Shown here piece after piece: positions 1 through 8,543 of a DNA stretch of 64,000 nt. The first letter of the stretch is position 1. Every line of letters starts with the position of its first letter. A model generated the notes under the pieces. It saw only the letters and a program-made list of their open reading frames with translations, did not search any database and was not told the DNA's origin. This DNA comes from Atopobium sp. oral taxon 199 str. F0494 (GTDB lineage: Bacteria; Actinomycetota; Coriobacteriia; Coriobacteriales; Atopobiaceae), in contig NZ_KE150486.1 of NCBI RefSeq assembly GCF_000411555.1, forward strand, positions 372,001-436,000, read 5' to 3'. Made by a program: the position numbers and the translations under genes.

Positions 1-1
1 T

Positions 2-418
2 CTTGAGCGCATCGCCATGTACGCCCAGGGCGTTGACTCCGTTTACGATCTTGTCTGGAGCTATCTTCCCGACGGAACGCCAATGACATACGGTGAGGTC
101 TTTCTGGAGAACGAGCGTGAATTTTCAACCTATAACTTTGAGGTTGCCAACGTGGAACTCATGCGCGAGAAGTTCGATGAATACGAGGCGGAGTGCCACG
201 CTTGTCTTGAACGCAAACTTCCACTGCCTGCCTATGACTGCGTCATGAAGTGCTCCCACGCCTTTAATCTGCTTGATTCCCGCGGCGCTCTTTCTGCTGT
301 GGAGCGCGCCAACTACATTCTTCGCGTGCGCACCATCGCCAAAGCGTGCTGCGAGTCATATCTGGAAGAGGTGGCTGATCAAAACGATGATCGGCACAAC
401 ACGAAGGAGGTGGCCTGA
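2..418 (+). CDS. glyQ: Glycine--tRNA ligase alpha subunit, C-terminal part
   Basis: The gene is cut by the left edge of the window; the frame is already open at base 2 (Leu-Glu-Arg-Ile-Ala-Met). The visible 138 residues match the end of the catalytic alpha subunit of the heterotetrameric (alpha2beta2) bacterial glycyl-tRNA synthetase, which charges tRNA-Gly. Recognisable segments are [13 protein letters not shown] near the start and the helical tail [17 protein letters not shown]. Its TGA shares its final A with the ATG of glyS, so the two subunits are translationally coupled. Confidence 0.95.
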   Translation, partial: LERIAMYAQGVDSVYDLVWSYLPDGTPMTYGEVFLENEREFSTYNFEVANVELMREKFDEYEAECHACLERKLPLPAYDCVMKCSHAFNLLDSRGALSAVERANYILRVRTIAKACCESYLEEVADQNDDRHNTKEVA

Positions 419-2508
419 TGGCAGCTACTAAAGACTTTCTGCTTGAAATAGGCACTGAAGAGATGCCGTCCGCCCCTCTGCTCAAGGCTATCGTGCAGTA
501 CAAAAAGCTTGTCAGCGCAGGTCTTGACGAAGCTGGTCTCGCCCACGGTGAGGTGCGTGTCATTTCAACTCCGCGCCGTCTGGCCGCCTGCGTCAAGGAC
601 GTCGCGCTTGCGACCGATGAGATCAATGAGGTCATGCGCGGACCTAAATGCGAGATTGCCTTTGACGCTGCTGGTATGCCCACTAAGGCGGCTGAGGGCT
701 TTGCGCGTAAGGCGGGGATTGAGGTTTCCAAGCTCGCGCGCCGTGTTGACGCTGATGGCCATGAATACGTATTCGCTGAGCGCACAATTCCCAGCGTTTC
801 TGCGCTGAAGATTCTTTCCGAGTTGTCAGAACATACGATTGCCGCTCTTGACTGGCCTCGCAGTCAGCGTTGGGGCTCTACGCACGAGCGTTTTGTCCGT
901 CCTATTCGCTGGATCTGCGCTCTTCTCGGCAGTGAAGTCGTACCGGTGCGCTACGCCGATGTCGTCAGTTTAAATACTACGAGAGGCCACCGCGTGCTGG
1001 GTCCTGGCCCATATGTCGTTGAAGATTCTTCCGTTTACGAGCAGGTTCTTGAGGACGCCTGTGTACTGTCAGCGGAGCGCCGCCGCGAGGTGATTCTTGA
1101 GGGCATCGCGCGCGTGGAAGCGGAGCGCCCAGGCTCCCATGTTGACGCGCCGAAAACCGTTTTTGATGAGGTTATCAATCTGACCGAATGGCCGAGCGTA
1201 CTTGTGGGAACCTTTGACGAGGAGTTCCTCAAGGTACCGCACGAAATCATTACCGAGTCAATGCTTTCAAACCAGCGCTATTTTCCCATATATGATGCGG
1301 ACGGCCAGCTTACACGCTCATTCATCATCGTTTCCAACGCCGATTCCGCCTGCGCCGAGCGGGTGATTGACGGCAACGAGCGCGTGGTTCGCGCCCGTTT
1401 GGACGACGCTAAATTCTTCTTTGACGAAGATCTTAAGCGTCCGCTTGACGAGTTTGCAGAGCGCCTGTCTGACGTGGTCTTCCAAGAGAAACTTGGCACA
1501 GTCCTTCAGAAAGTTGGGCGTATAGAGAAAATAGCCGCCGCCCTCGCTGAAGTGGACTCCGGTGACAACCGCGCCGTTGAGCTTGCCCGTCGCGCCGCTC
1601 ACCTGTCCAAGGCCGATTTGGTCAGCCAGGCTGTGGTGGAGTTTACCAGCCAGCAAGGCGTCATGGGCGGCTACTACGCGCAGGCCGCCGGTGAGGATTC
1701 GGAAGTCGCAGACGCCATTCGCGAGCAGTATCGTCCGCGCTTTGCCGGCGACGCGCTTCCTTCCGGCAAGATTGGCCGCTATGTGGCCGCGGCTGACAAG
1801 CTTGATACCATCTGCGGTCTTTTCGCTATCAACGAGCCTCCGACCGGCTCTTCCGATCCTTACGCCGTCCGCCGCGCCGCCATTGGCGTCATCGCGCTTC
1901 TCCGCACGATGCCCCAGGTGCATCTGAAGAACTTCATTCGCTGCTCGCTTGAGCTGTACGCGCGCCAGGGCTTGCACTTTGACGCGCAGAGCGTTCAGGC
2001 GGACGTTGAGGCGTATTTCCTCGGACGCCTGGTAACCATTGGACGTGACGAGAAGATTTCGCAGGACGCTATCGATGCCGTCGCGCATATCGGTGTCATA
2101 GATCCCGAAGAGTTCCTGCTGCGCGCCCGTTCCCTGGATGAAGCCCGCGCTCACGACCCCGAGAACTTCGAAAACCTTGCGGTTGCCTACAATCGTGCGG
2201 CTAAGCTGGGCGACATGTCGCTTGGCACCGATGTTGACGAAACCATGTTGACCGCTCCTGAAGAGGCTCTTCTCGCTGCCTGCAAGGAGGGCGAGAAGAA
2301 CGTCGCGGAAGCGCTTGAGGACAAGAACTTTGAGAGAGCGGCGGTTTGTCTTGGAAAACTCCGTGAGCCGATTGATCGTTTCTTTAACGAAGTGCTCGTC
2401 ATGGACGAAGATGCTACCGTTCGCGGAAATCGTCTCCGTCTTTTGAACAGGTTTACGCAGGTATTCGAACATGTCGCCGATATTGGTGCACTTTCGCATA
2501 AAAAGTAG
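418..2508 (+). CDS. glyS: Glycine--tRNA ligase beta subunit
   Basis: This 696-residue protein has the usual length of the beta subunit of heterotetrameric glycyl-tRNA synthetase, which binds tRNA-Gly and partners GlyQ. The N-terminus carries the family signature FLLEIGTEEMPSAPL (residues 8-22). The C-terminal portion (about residue 590 on) is the helical anticodon-binding domain. The ATG overlaps the glyQ stop by one base, and GGAGG lies just upstream inside glyQ. No strong terminator is visible before the next gene, so the truncated regulator at 2571 may be co-transcribed. Confidence 0.96.
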   Translation: MAATKDFLLEIGTEEMPSAPLLKAIVQYKKLVSAGLDEAGLAHGEVRVISTPRRLAACVKDVALATDEINEVMRGPKCEIAFDAAGMPTKAAEGFARKAGIEVSKLARRVDADGHEYVFAERTIPSVSALKILSELSEHTIAALDWPRSQRWGSTHERFVRPIRWICALLGSEVVPVRYADVVSLNTTRGHRVLGPGPYVVEDSSVYEQVLEDACVLSAERRREVILEGIARVEAERPGSHVDAPKTVFDEVINLTEWPSVLVGTFDEEFLKVPHEIITESMLSNQRYFPIYDADGQLTRSFIIVSNADSACAERVIDGNERVVRARLDDAKFFFDEDLKRPLDEFAERLSDVVFQEKLGTVLQKVGRIEKIAAALAEVDSGDNRAVELARRAAHLSKADLVSQAVVEFTSQQGVMGGYYAQAAGEDSEVADAIREQYRPRFAGDALPSGKIGRYVAAADKLDTICGLFAINEPPTGSSDPYAVRRAAIGVIALLRTMPQVHLKNFIRCSLELYARQGLHFDAQSVQADVEAYFLGRLVTIGRDEKISQDAIDAVAHIGVIDPEEFLLRARSLDEARAHDPENFENLAVAYNRAAKLGDMSLGTDVDETMLTAPEEALLAACKEGEKNVAEALEDKNFERAAVCLGKLREPIDRFFNEVLVMDEDATVRGNRLRLLNRFTQVFEHVADIGALSHKK

Positions 2509-2570
2509 AGTAATCTGTAAGAAGTTGTGGTAGAAACACTATCAGTAACTTCCTACTGAAAGGATGTACA

Positions 2571-2969
2571 ATGGTGCCTCTCGATCTTGACAATGATATT
2601 TTCGATACGGGCGTTCCTATTCTCTATGTCATGTCCGATGCTCGTGGCGACACTGGCATCGCGGTTGTTCGCGCGGCCGCGGCTCAGTTTGACGGCCTTG
2701 AGATAGATGTTATCCGCGTTCCTAACGTAAAGAACGTTGAGCAGATGCGCGAGTATTTTGACGGCCGCGATGACGGCAAGCGTCCCCGCGCCGTCTTCCA
2801 CACCTTCGCTGACGCGGCGCTTCGCCGTGAGATTCGCCATGAGCTTGACGTCCGTAAGATTCCCTCCATTGACCTGCTGGGACCTTCGGTCACCATCTTG
2901 TCAACGCTGACGGGCGAGGAGCCAAGCCGGGCAATCGGCGCAACCTTTAACGGAGACATCAAGAAGTAA
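2571..2969 (+). CDS. Truncated PEP synthase/PPDK regulatory protein (N-terminal half only)
   Basis: The 132 residues match the N-terminal half of the bifunctional kinase/pyrophosphorylase (DUF299) that phosphorylates and reactivates pyruvate phosphate dikinase or PEP synthase. Residues 18-60 (ILYVMSDARGDTGIAVVRAA) correspond to the usual YxxSDSTGET start, with Asp-Ala-Arg in place of Asp-Ser-Thr. The segment DLLGPSV and the end at EEPSRAIGA also fit. Family members are about 270 residues; the second half with the P-loop (G-x-SR-T/S-KTP) is absent. The frame closes with TAA, followed by a terminator. A clear ribosome site (GAAAGG) precedes the ATG. No PPDK gene follows. It is probably non-catalytic or a decaying remnant. 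Confidence 0.7.
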   Translation: MVPLDLDNDIFDTGVPILYVMSDARGDTGIAVVRAAAAQFDGLEIDVIRVPNVKNVEQMREYFDGRDDGKRPRAVFHTFADAALRREIRHELDVRKIPSIDLLGPSVTILSTLTGEEPSRAIGATFNGDIKK

Positions 2970-3054
2970 AAACCGCCTGAATTAGACCGTCTGAGTTAGC
3001 AACCGCATATAAAATGACGGAGGCGGCTATCATAATTTCATGTAAATGATTTGG

Positions 3055-3084
3055 AGAAGCCGGGGCATGCGTCTCGGCTTTTTT
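3055..3084 (+). terminator. Rho-independent terminator after the truncated DUF299 gene
   Basis: A GC-rich hairpin (arms GAAGCCGGGGC and GTCTCGGCTTT around ATGC) runs into a T tract. It ends the glyQ-glyS-DUF299 transcription unit. Confidence 0.85.
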
Positions 3085-3233
3085 CATGCCGCAAAACTTT
3101 GCGCATCGCAACAGTTCCTATGCCGCGACAAATAAATTGTACACAATCTATTCATACTTTCTGATTATGACGTTGAAGGCAGGGGAGTTGGGTATATGTG
3201 CATTGTGTAAATGATACGAGATTGGAGCCAATT

Positions 3234-4184
3234 ATGGCGGATGTAATACGCAAGGATCTTGTTATTGTCGGCGCCGGACCCGCCGGCCTTTCCGCGGGAA
3301 TTTATGCCACCCGCGCCCTTCTCGACACGGTCGTTCTTGAGAAAGAAGCCGTGGGAGGCCAGACAATCCTGACAACTGAGATTGATAATTATCCGGGTAT
3401 GCCGCATACCGATGGCTTTACCATCGCTGACAGTATGCAAAAGCAGGCTGAAGATCTTGGCGCTCAGGTGACATTGGGCAACGTGACATCGCTCAAGCGC
3501 GATGAGGCTACGGGACTGTTTGAAGTCACGACTCCTGACGCGACGTATGAGACTCGCGCAGTTATCGTTTCCGGAGGCGCAACGCCTCGCCATGCCGGTT
3601 TCGAAGGAGAAGAACGCTTTACCGGACATGGTGTTTCATATTGCGCTACCTGCGACGGAATGTTTTATCGAGGCAAGCACGTTTTTGTTATAGGCGGAGG
3701 CAATACGGCGGTTGAAGAGTCGCTGTTTTTGGCTCGGTTTGCCGAGAAGGTCACGCTTGTTGTCCGCAAAGACCACCTGCGGGCGGCAAAATACGCTATT
3801 GAGCAGTTCGAAGCGCATCCTAAAACCGATATACGCTACTTGGCGACTATTACCAAGGTCGACGGTAACGATCTTTTGAATTCCGTGACCTTCCGCAACA
3901 ATGAGACGGGCGAAGAGCATACGGAGACCTACGAAGAAGGTTCGTTCGGCATTTTTGTTCTTGTGGGACGCGTGCCTTCAACCGAGCTCCTCAAGGGGCT
4001 TGCGGATTTGACACCGCAGGGCTATGTGGTAGCCAATCCGACCATGGCAACCAAGACGCCCGGCCTCTTTACGGCGGGAGACTTGAATGAGAAGCCTCTG
4101 CGCCAGGTCATTACCGCGGCGGCCGATGGAGCGGTAGCGGCGGCGTCTGCTGCTCTGTATCTGGGACAGGCCGTCGATGGCTAA
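3234..4184 (+). CDS. trxB: Thioredoxin-disulfide reductase
   Basis: A 316-residue flavoprotein of the low-molecular-weight thioredoxin reductase type, passing electrons from NADPH through FAD to thioredoxin. Visible motifs are the FAD-binding GAGPAGLSAG (residues 13-22), the redox dithiol Cys137-Ala-Thr-Cys140, the NAD(P)-binding GGGNTAVEESLFLAR, and the late FAD site GLFTAGDLNEKPLRQ. I chose the ATG at 3234 because TTGGAG lies seven bases upstream; an in-frame ATG at 3198 has no such site. It stands alone between two terminators. The NADPH site lacks the usual HRR-type arginine pattern (it reads VVRKDHLRA), so cofactor preference is uncertain. Confidence 0.88.
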   Translation: MADVIRKDLVIVGAGPAGLSAGIYATRALLDTVVLEKEAVGGQTILTTEIDNYPGMPHTDGFTIADSMQKQAEDLGAQVTLGNVTSLKRDEATGLFEVTTPDATYETRAVIVSGGATPRHAGFEGEERFTGHGVSYCATCDGMFYRGKHVFVIGGGNTAVEESLFLARFAEKVTLVVRKDHLRAAKYAIEQFEAHPKTDIRYLATITKVDGNDLLNSVTFRNNETGEEHTETYEEGSFGIFVLVGRVPSTELLKGLADLTPQGYVVANPTMATKTPGLFTAGDLNEKPLRQVITAAADGAVAAASAALYLGQAVDG

Positions 4185-4231
4185 GCGCTGACGGCGCCCG
4201 TGTCGCACAATATTTCTTTGCAAACAACTAT

Positions 4232-4280
4232 ATCTACCTGCGGATATATCATATTCCCGCAGGTAGATTGCTTGTTTTTA
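4232..4280 (+). terminator. Long hairpin terminator after trxB
   Basis: Perfect 12-bp arms (ATCTACCTGCGG at 4232-4243 and its complement at 4257-4268) are followed by TGCTTGTTTTTA. It sits about 50 bases after the trxB stop. Confidence 0.8.
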
Positions 4281-4352
4281 TAAGCAGGGGAGTCGAAGGT
4301 CTGAGATTGAACACGTTCGCGCCGCGCGATACGAAAGTCTATCGAATTTTTT

Positions 4353-4613
4353 ATGATGCAGATAAGCAAGAAGGTTGAGGCGGCAAAGAAACTGAGTGAG
4401 CCTCAACTCAACAACCGACTCAACAACGCCTTGACTAAAAGTCATGAGCCGGACGAAGCTAAGCGCAGTATAGTCTTTAGGATTCTTTGAACACCGGATG
4501 GGCAGACGATATTGATTTTGAGTTCGTTCTATGACGCGTATGTAGAAACCAAAGCCACAGAGGCGAACATGGAAAAGAACAGATTTCTAGAGAACAAACT
4601 ATGTGACTACTAA
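4353..4613 (+). pseudogene. Decayed reading frame with one internal stop, unrecognised
   Basis: Reading from ATG 4353 gives 45 residues (beginning MMQISKKVEAAKKLSEPQLN), then TGA at 4488-4490. The same frame stays open for 40 more codons, ending DAYVETKATEANMEKNRF-LENKLCDY before TAA. The amphipathic, Lys/Glu/Asn-rich composition looks protein-like on both sides of the stop, but I recognise no family. The rest of 4185-4886 contains two terminators. A short minus-strand frame near 4645-4735 (…MTLLKRFGSIKNEALRAI…) also looks like a coding remnant. Confidence 0.3.
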
Positions 4614-4662
4614 ACGACTATGAGTATTTTACTCAAGTAGGTAGATTCTAATCGCTTAAAAT

Positions 4663-4683
4663 GGCTCTCAGAGCCTCGTTTTT
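4663..4683 (+). terminator. Short hairpin terminator
   Basis: GGCTC-TCA-GAGCC followed by TCGTTTTTTG. It closes transcription from the gene-poor 4.2-4.6 kb stretch. Confidence 0.6.
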
Positions 4684-4886
4684 GATGCTTCCAAAACGCT
4701 TGAGAAGAGTCATGGTAAAGTCATGTATCGAATCCTCTGTATGTTTCTATAAAAGTCTGATAATCAATATTATGTAAAGTAGATGTGAGAAGAACCAAGC
4801 ACCGGAAACCGAGACACAAGCCATCAGAATGCGCGCTCGCCTTCTCCGCGGTATCCAGAGGTCTTCGTATGCCACTCGTGCGCGTT

Positions 4887-6521
4887 TTACTTTTTTGCGT
4901 ATGGTCGGCTGCTTGGATGACGGTCAAGTAAGTCCGATGCGGCGCGTGTCATAAGCGTGAGTTTCAAGTCAGCGTCATCTTCGTACACTTCGTCCAAAAT
5001 AACCAGAATTGAATCGAAGGCTTGCAGACGTGTGCTACCGGTTGGAATGAATTCACTGCCAGCGCGCTCGATGGTGACAACGCGTACCTTGTCGGGCCAT
5101 GGAACCTCTTTGATGCACATACCTTCGATACGGCTTCCTGCGCCAAGAGTGTATTCTTTGAGAATCTTCTCTCCATCGGTGCGACCGCCAATGGCAGGAT
5201 GATCTGACGTGACGCCTAAAAACTGTGCGAGCAAGTGGTCATAGAACGGGTCAATCCGCATTACGTTAGCAACCGTATACGAAATGACAGAAACGGCCGT
5301 CATAGCGACAAGCGCTTCAAGAGAGCCGGTGAGCTCAAAGACGAGAACAACGGCCGTTACCGGAGCCCGTACAACGCTGGCAAAGATACCAACAACGCCC
5401 ATGGCCACAAAGTTTGGCACATATGCCATGGGAATACCAAAGATGTGCGAAGCGCAAAGTCCTATAAGGGTACCCACAAGTGTTCCCATAACAACCAGTG
5501 GAAAAAGCGTTCCGCCCGGGGTGCCGGCACTGAAGCAGATGGAGGTAAAAGCGTACTTCCCCACCAAAAGCGCGAGAACGCCCAGCTCCGTAAGGGTGGC
5601 AGGCTCTTTGATCTTCTCGATAATAGCGTCGCCGCCGCACAACAAGTCAGGCGCGGTAAACGCGACGATTCCCGCGATCATAAAGGGAATGATGAGGCGG
5701 GTATACGGTATGTGAGTTTTGATGTTGGCGTAAGCGTTTTGAAGAGTGAACATGCCGCGGTTGTGCAGCGCGCCTAACACGCCGCAGAGGATGCCTACGA
5801 AGAGCACGAAGGCATAGTCAATGTGCGGCAGCGGCTGCACGTAGTCAAGCTTCAAAACAGGCTTCATGCCAAGTACGTTGGAAACGAGAAAATCCGCCAC
5901 GACCGATGAGGTCATTGCGGAGATGATGAGCGGCGCGTGAAACTCCTTTTGAATCTCTTCAACGGCAAAGAGCGTTCCGGTAAGCGGCGCGTGAAAGGCG
6001 GCTGACATGCCCGCCGCAGCGCCACAGGTTACCAGAAGGCGTTCTTCTCCCCTTCTGAGATGCAGCAACTTGGAAATCGCCTTGCCTGACATGCCGCCAA
6101 GCTGCACTGATGGACCTTCTCGGCCCATGGAAAGCCCGCCGAAGGCAACCAGGACGCCTTCGAGGAATTTTACCGGAAGAACACGATGCCACGGAGCATC
6201 GATACGGCCTATGACCTCGGCATTTGTCTGCGGAATGCCGGATCCTGACGTGAGCGGCTCCCAGCGCATAAGTCTGCCTACGCTCAGCGTCAGAACAATA
6301 AGGAGGACGAACCAAAGGGCGATAAAAAGCGCGTTGTTTGCAATAGTCTCTGTTATAGCGCGCATTTCTTGCTCTGCGTACGAAAGGGACAGTCGGTAGA
6401 GCGTCACGACTCCCCCGCCGAGCAGCCCCACAAGCGCGCCTTCGCCGACAAGAGCAACTTGAAAACGGCGGGAAAAGTGACGTCCAACTACGCTGTTGTC
6501 GCCCGCCTTATCAAGCGCCAT
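4887..6521 (-). CDS. ClC-family chloride/proton antiporter with C-terminal TrkA-C (RCK_C) domain
   Basis: A 544-residue integral membrane protein of the ClC family. The three anion-binding signatures are present: GSGIP at 93-97, GREGP at 133-137 and GTPGGTLFP in the second half. The gating Glu (in GREGP) and the internal proton-path Glu (VEE, 188-189) are both retained, which in characterised ClCs marks Cl-/H+ exchange rather than a channel. Residues of about 455-535 form a TrkA-C-like ligand-binding domain (IEGMCIKEVPWPDKVRVVTI). Roles known for such proteins include acid resistance and ion homeostasis. It is a single gene, with a terminator of the preceding nlpC gene just upstream. Confidence 0.9.
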   Translation of the reverse strand: MALDKAGDNSVVGRHFSRRFQVALVGEGALVGLLGGGVVTLYRLSLSYAEQEMRAITETIANNALFIALWFVLLIVLTLSVGRLMRWEPLTSGSGIPQTNAEVIGRIDAPWHRVLPVKFLEGVLVAFGGLSMGREGPSVQLGGMSGKAISKLLHLRRGEERLLVTCGAAAGMSAAFHAPLTGTLFAVEEIQKEFHAPLIISAMTSSVVADFLVSNVLGMKPVLKLDYVQPLPHIDYAFVLFVGILCGVLGALHNRGMFTLQNAYANIKTHIPYTRLIIPFMIAGIVAFTAPDLLCGGDAIIEKIKEPATLTELGVLALLVGKYAFTSICFSAGTPGGTLFPLVVMGTLVGTLIGLCASHIFGIPMAYVPNFVAMGVVGIFASVVRAPVTAVVLVFELTGSLEALVAMTAVSVISYTVANVMRIDPFYDHLLAQFLGVTSDHPAIGGRTDGEKILKEYTLGAGSRIEGMCIKEVPWPDKVRVVTIERAGSEFIPTGSTRLQAFDSILVILDEVYEDDADLKLTLMTRAASDLLDRHPSSRPYAKK

Positions 6522-6542
6522 TGTCTTCTCCCCTCTCCGTCA

Positions 6543-6586
6543 TAAAAAACACGTAAAGCATACCTTGCTATTGTACGCTTTACGTG
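6543..6586 (-). terminator. Terminator for the NlpC/P60 gene (minus strand)
   Basis: Ten-bp arms CACGTAAAGC/GCTTTACGTG. Read on the minus strand, they are followed by GTTTTTTATG. The hairpin separates the peptidase gene from the ClC gene. Confidence 0.75.
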
Positions 6587-6668
6587 CTTATGGTTCAAAA
6601 ATGAAGCCTGTTGGATGAGACTTGCTAGCCTGATGCGGCTCGGTAGTCTGTGGGAACAGGACTCAACC

Positions 6669-7856
6669 TTAGCCGCTGAAAGGTCCTCCGCCGTAAAACG
6701 CCCAGACAGATCCGATACAAACACCCAAGGCTTCGTTGGCGGCATGAATCATCTGACCGTTACCGATGTAGATGCCGATGTGCTCGTAGCCGGCGCGAGT
6801 AAAGACGCAATCGCCGTACGAGAGCTGATCCATTGAGTCCTTCCAGTTGCCGGCGGCTTTGATGTTACGGCCGATAGTACCGGCGGTGCCGTTGCGATAA
6901 CCGAGGAAGCAGTAGTACACAAGGCCACCGCAGTCAAAACCACCCTGTCTTGGGCTTGCGCCTCCCCAGACATACGGCCAGCCGAGGCAGGAATAGGCAG
7001 ATCCTACGCCGCCGCACGGATAAGGACTTCCGCTGCCGCCGTTATTTGAGCCGCCGCCATCGGAGGAATTGCCACCATTGTTATTGTTTGAATTGTCCGA
7101 AGGGGTGTCATTTGACCCGTTGTTATTGTTGGACGCGTTATTGGCGCCGTTGTTATCCGTATTCGTATCAGCTGGCGCTGAGGGACTGTCGTTGGTTGCG
7201 TAATTGATAGCCGCGTTGACGTTGCTGTTTTTGTTGCTTTCCGCCGCAGCCTGCTCTGCAAGCTGCTTCTTAACTTCAGCGTCAAGGGAATCGTAATAGG
7301 ACTTCGCCTCTGCGATTTGAGCTTTTACATCGTCAGCCTGCGTCTTCATAGCCTGAATCTGCTCTTGCAGCTGAGCTTGCTGCGCTTCCAGCTCATTTTT
7401 CTGTTGGGTAAGCTGATCGCCAAGCGTTTTGACCTGATCGATTGAATCAGCCTGTTTTTTGCTGGTGCGATCCATATAGTAGATACGGCTGATGAAGTCA
7501 TCAGGGCTTGAAGCGCCGAGGATAAAGTCAAGAGCCTCCTGAGGCCCCGCCTTATACGAGCTGCGCATAGCAGCGGCGAGAATACCGCGCTGCACCTCCA
7601 GTTTCTTCTCGGTTTCAGAAATCTCTTCCTGAACGTCGCCAATCTTGTTATTGGTGGCGTCCAGCGCGTAGGTTTTCTCGTTAAGGTCATCTTCCGCCTG
7701 GGTAAGCTTGGTGCCGAGAGAATCCAGCTTGGCAGAGGCCGCCTCCAGCTCAGACTGGGGATCCGCATAAGCGATATGAGAGGTCAGCCCTGCAAATACC
7801 GCAGAAGCAGACAGGGCAAACAAAGCACGACGTGTGATGTTGCGGTTAGAGTTCAT
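6669..7856 (-). CDS. Secreted NlpC/P60 cell-wall endopeptidase with coiled-coil N-terminus
   Basis: A 395-residue exported protein. Residues 1-31 form a signal peptide with RR near the start and a likely cut after AYA. Residues 33-205 are heptad-rich coiled coil (PcsB/RipA style), often used for activation by FtsEX-type partners. Residues 215-275 are a flexible Asn/Gly/Ser/Asp linker. The C-terminal NlpC/P60 domain has catalytic Cys309 and His359, with a third polar candidate at His371. The motif reads FDCGG rather than the common FDCSG. Expected activity is cleavage of peptidoglycan stem peptides at division. AAAGGATATAT precedes the ATG. The final residues PFSG suggest no anchor. Confidence 0.88.
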   Translation of the reverse strand: MNSNRNITRRALFALSASAVFAGLTSHIAYADPQSELEAASAKLDSLGTKLTQAEDDLNEKTYALDATNNKIGDVQEEISETEKKLEVQRGILAAAMRSSYKAGPQEALDFILGASSPDDFISRIYYMDRTSKKQADSIDQVKTLGDQLTQQKNELEAQQAQLQEQIQAMKTQADDVKAQIAEAKSYYDSLDAEVKKQLAEQAAAESNKNSNVNAAINYATNDSPSAPADTNTDNNGANNASNNNNGSNDTPSDNSNNNNGGNSSDGGGSNNGGSGSPYPCGGVGSAYSCLGWPYVWGGASPRQGGFDCGGLVYYCFLGYRNGTAGTIGRNIKAAGNWKDSMDQLSYGDCVFTRAGYEHIGIYIGNGQMIHAANEALGVCIGSVWAFYGGGPFSG

Positions 7857-7934
7857 ATATATCCTTTCAACACTCGCAACAGCATTCTATCGCTTCTACC
7901 CTAACAGGTCGACCTCTTATACATAAAACTTACA

Positions 7935-8474
7935 CTACTTTTTAACCTTAATAAGCGTATAGACGTCGATATTGGGATAATGCTCTGAGATGATTCCACG
8001 AGGATTGAGGTAACAAAGCTCAAGCGCGAACGTAAAACCTTCTACTCGAGCGCCCGCTTGTTCTGCAAGATGAGCCGAGGCAACGCAGGTGCCGCCAGTG
8101 GCTACCAAATCGTCAGCAATCAAGACCACATCGTCTTTGGTGAGAGCGTCTTTATGTATCTGCAGCTCATCGGTACCGTATTCGAGGTCATACGATTGAG
8201 TGAATACCTCGCGAGGCAGTTTGCCGGGTTTTCGGGCGGGAACAAAACCGGCGCCCAGGGCATACGCTACAGGAGCTCCGATTAAAAAGCCTCGCGCTTC
8301 GGCACCGATGACCTTCGTAATCCCGCGTCCCTTGAAATGACCAGCGATGTCGTCAACGAGTGCCTTAAAGCATTCGGGATCTTTGAAGAGAGGCGTGACG
8401 TCTTTGAAGATAATACCGGGTTCCGGATAATCCGGAATGCTAATAACATGGCTTTCGTAATCGTATTCAGACAA
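7935..8474 (-). CDS. apt: Adenine phosphoribosyltransferase
   Basis: The enzyme joins adenine with PRPP to give AMP (purine salvage). The PRPP-binding signature VVLIADDLVATGGT and the base-site region GAEARGFLIGAPVAYALG are clear. The preferred start is the TTG at 8474 (protein begins MSEYDYESH), because GAAAGGGA lies six to seven bases upstream. An alternative in-frame TTG at 8489 would add five residues but puts that ribosome site inside the gene. The resulting length of 179 residues fits the family. Confidence 0.93.
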   Translation of the reverse strand: MSEYDYESHVISIPDYPEPGIIFKDVTPLFKDPECFKALVDDIAGHFKGRGITKVIGAEARGFLIGAPVAYALGAGFVPARKPGKLPREVFTQSYDLEYGTDELQIHKDALTKDDVVLIADDLVATGGTCVASAHLAEQAGARVEGFTFALELCYLNPRGIISEHYPNIDVYTLIKVKK

Positions 8475-8543
8475 TGTTATCCCTTTCAAACGGCGCGTAT
8501 TCAGGGGTTGAATACGCGAACGACAAAACTATTCCGATAAAGA

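Noticed and set aside
1318-2499. Long antisense open frame (393 codons) inside glyS
   Set aside because: It mirrors the codon pattern of glyS on the opposite strand; the glyS protein is unmistakable and no ribosome site precedes the antisense frame.
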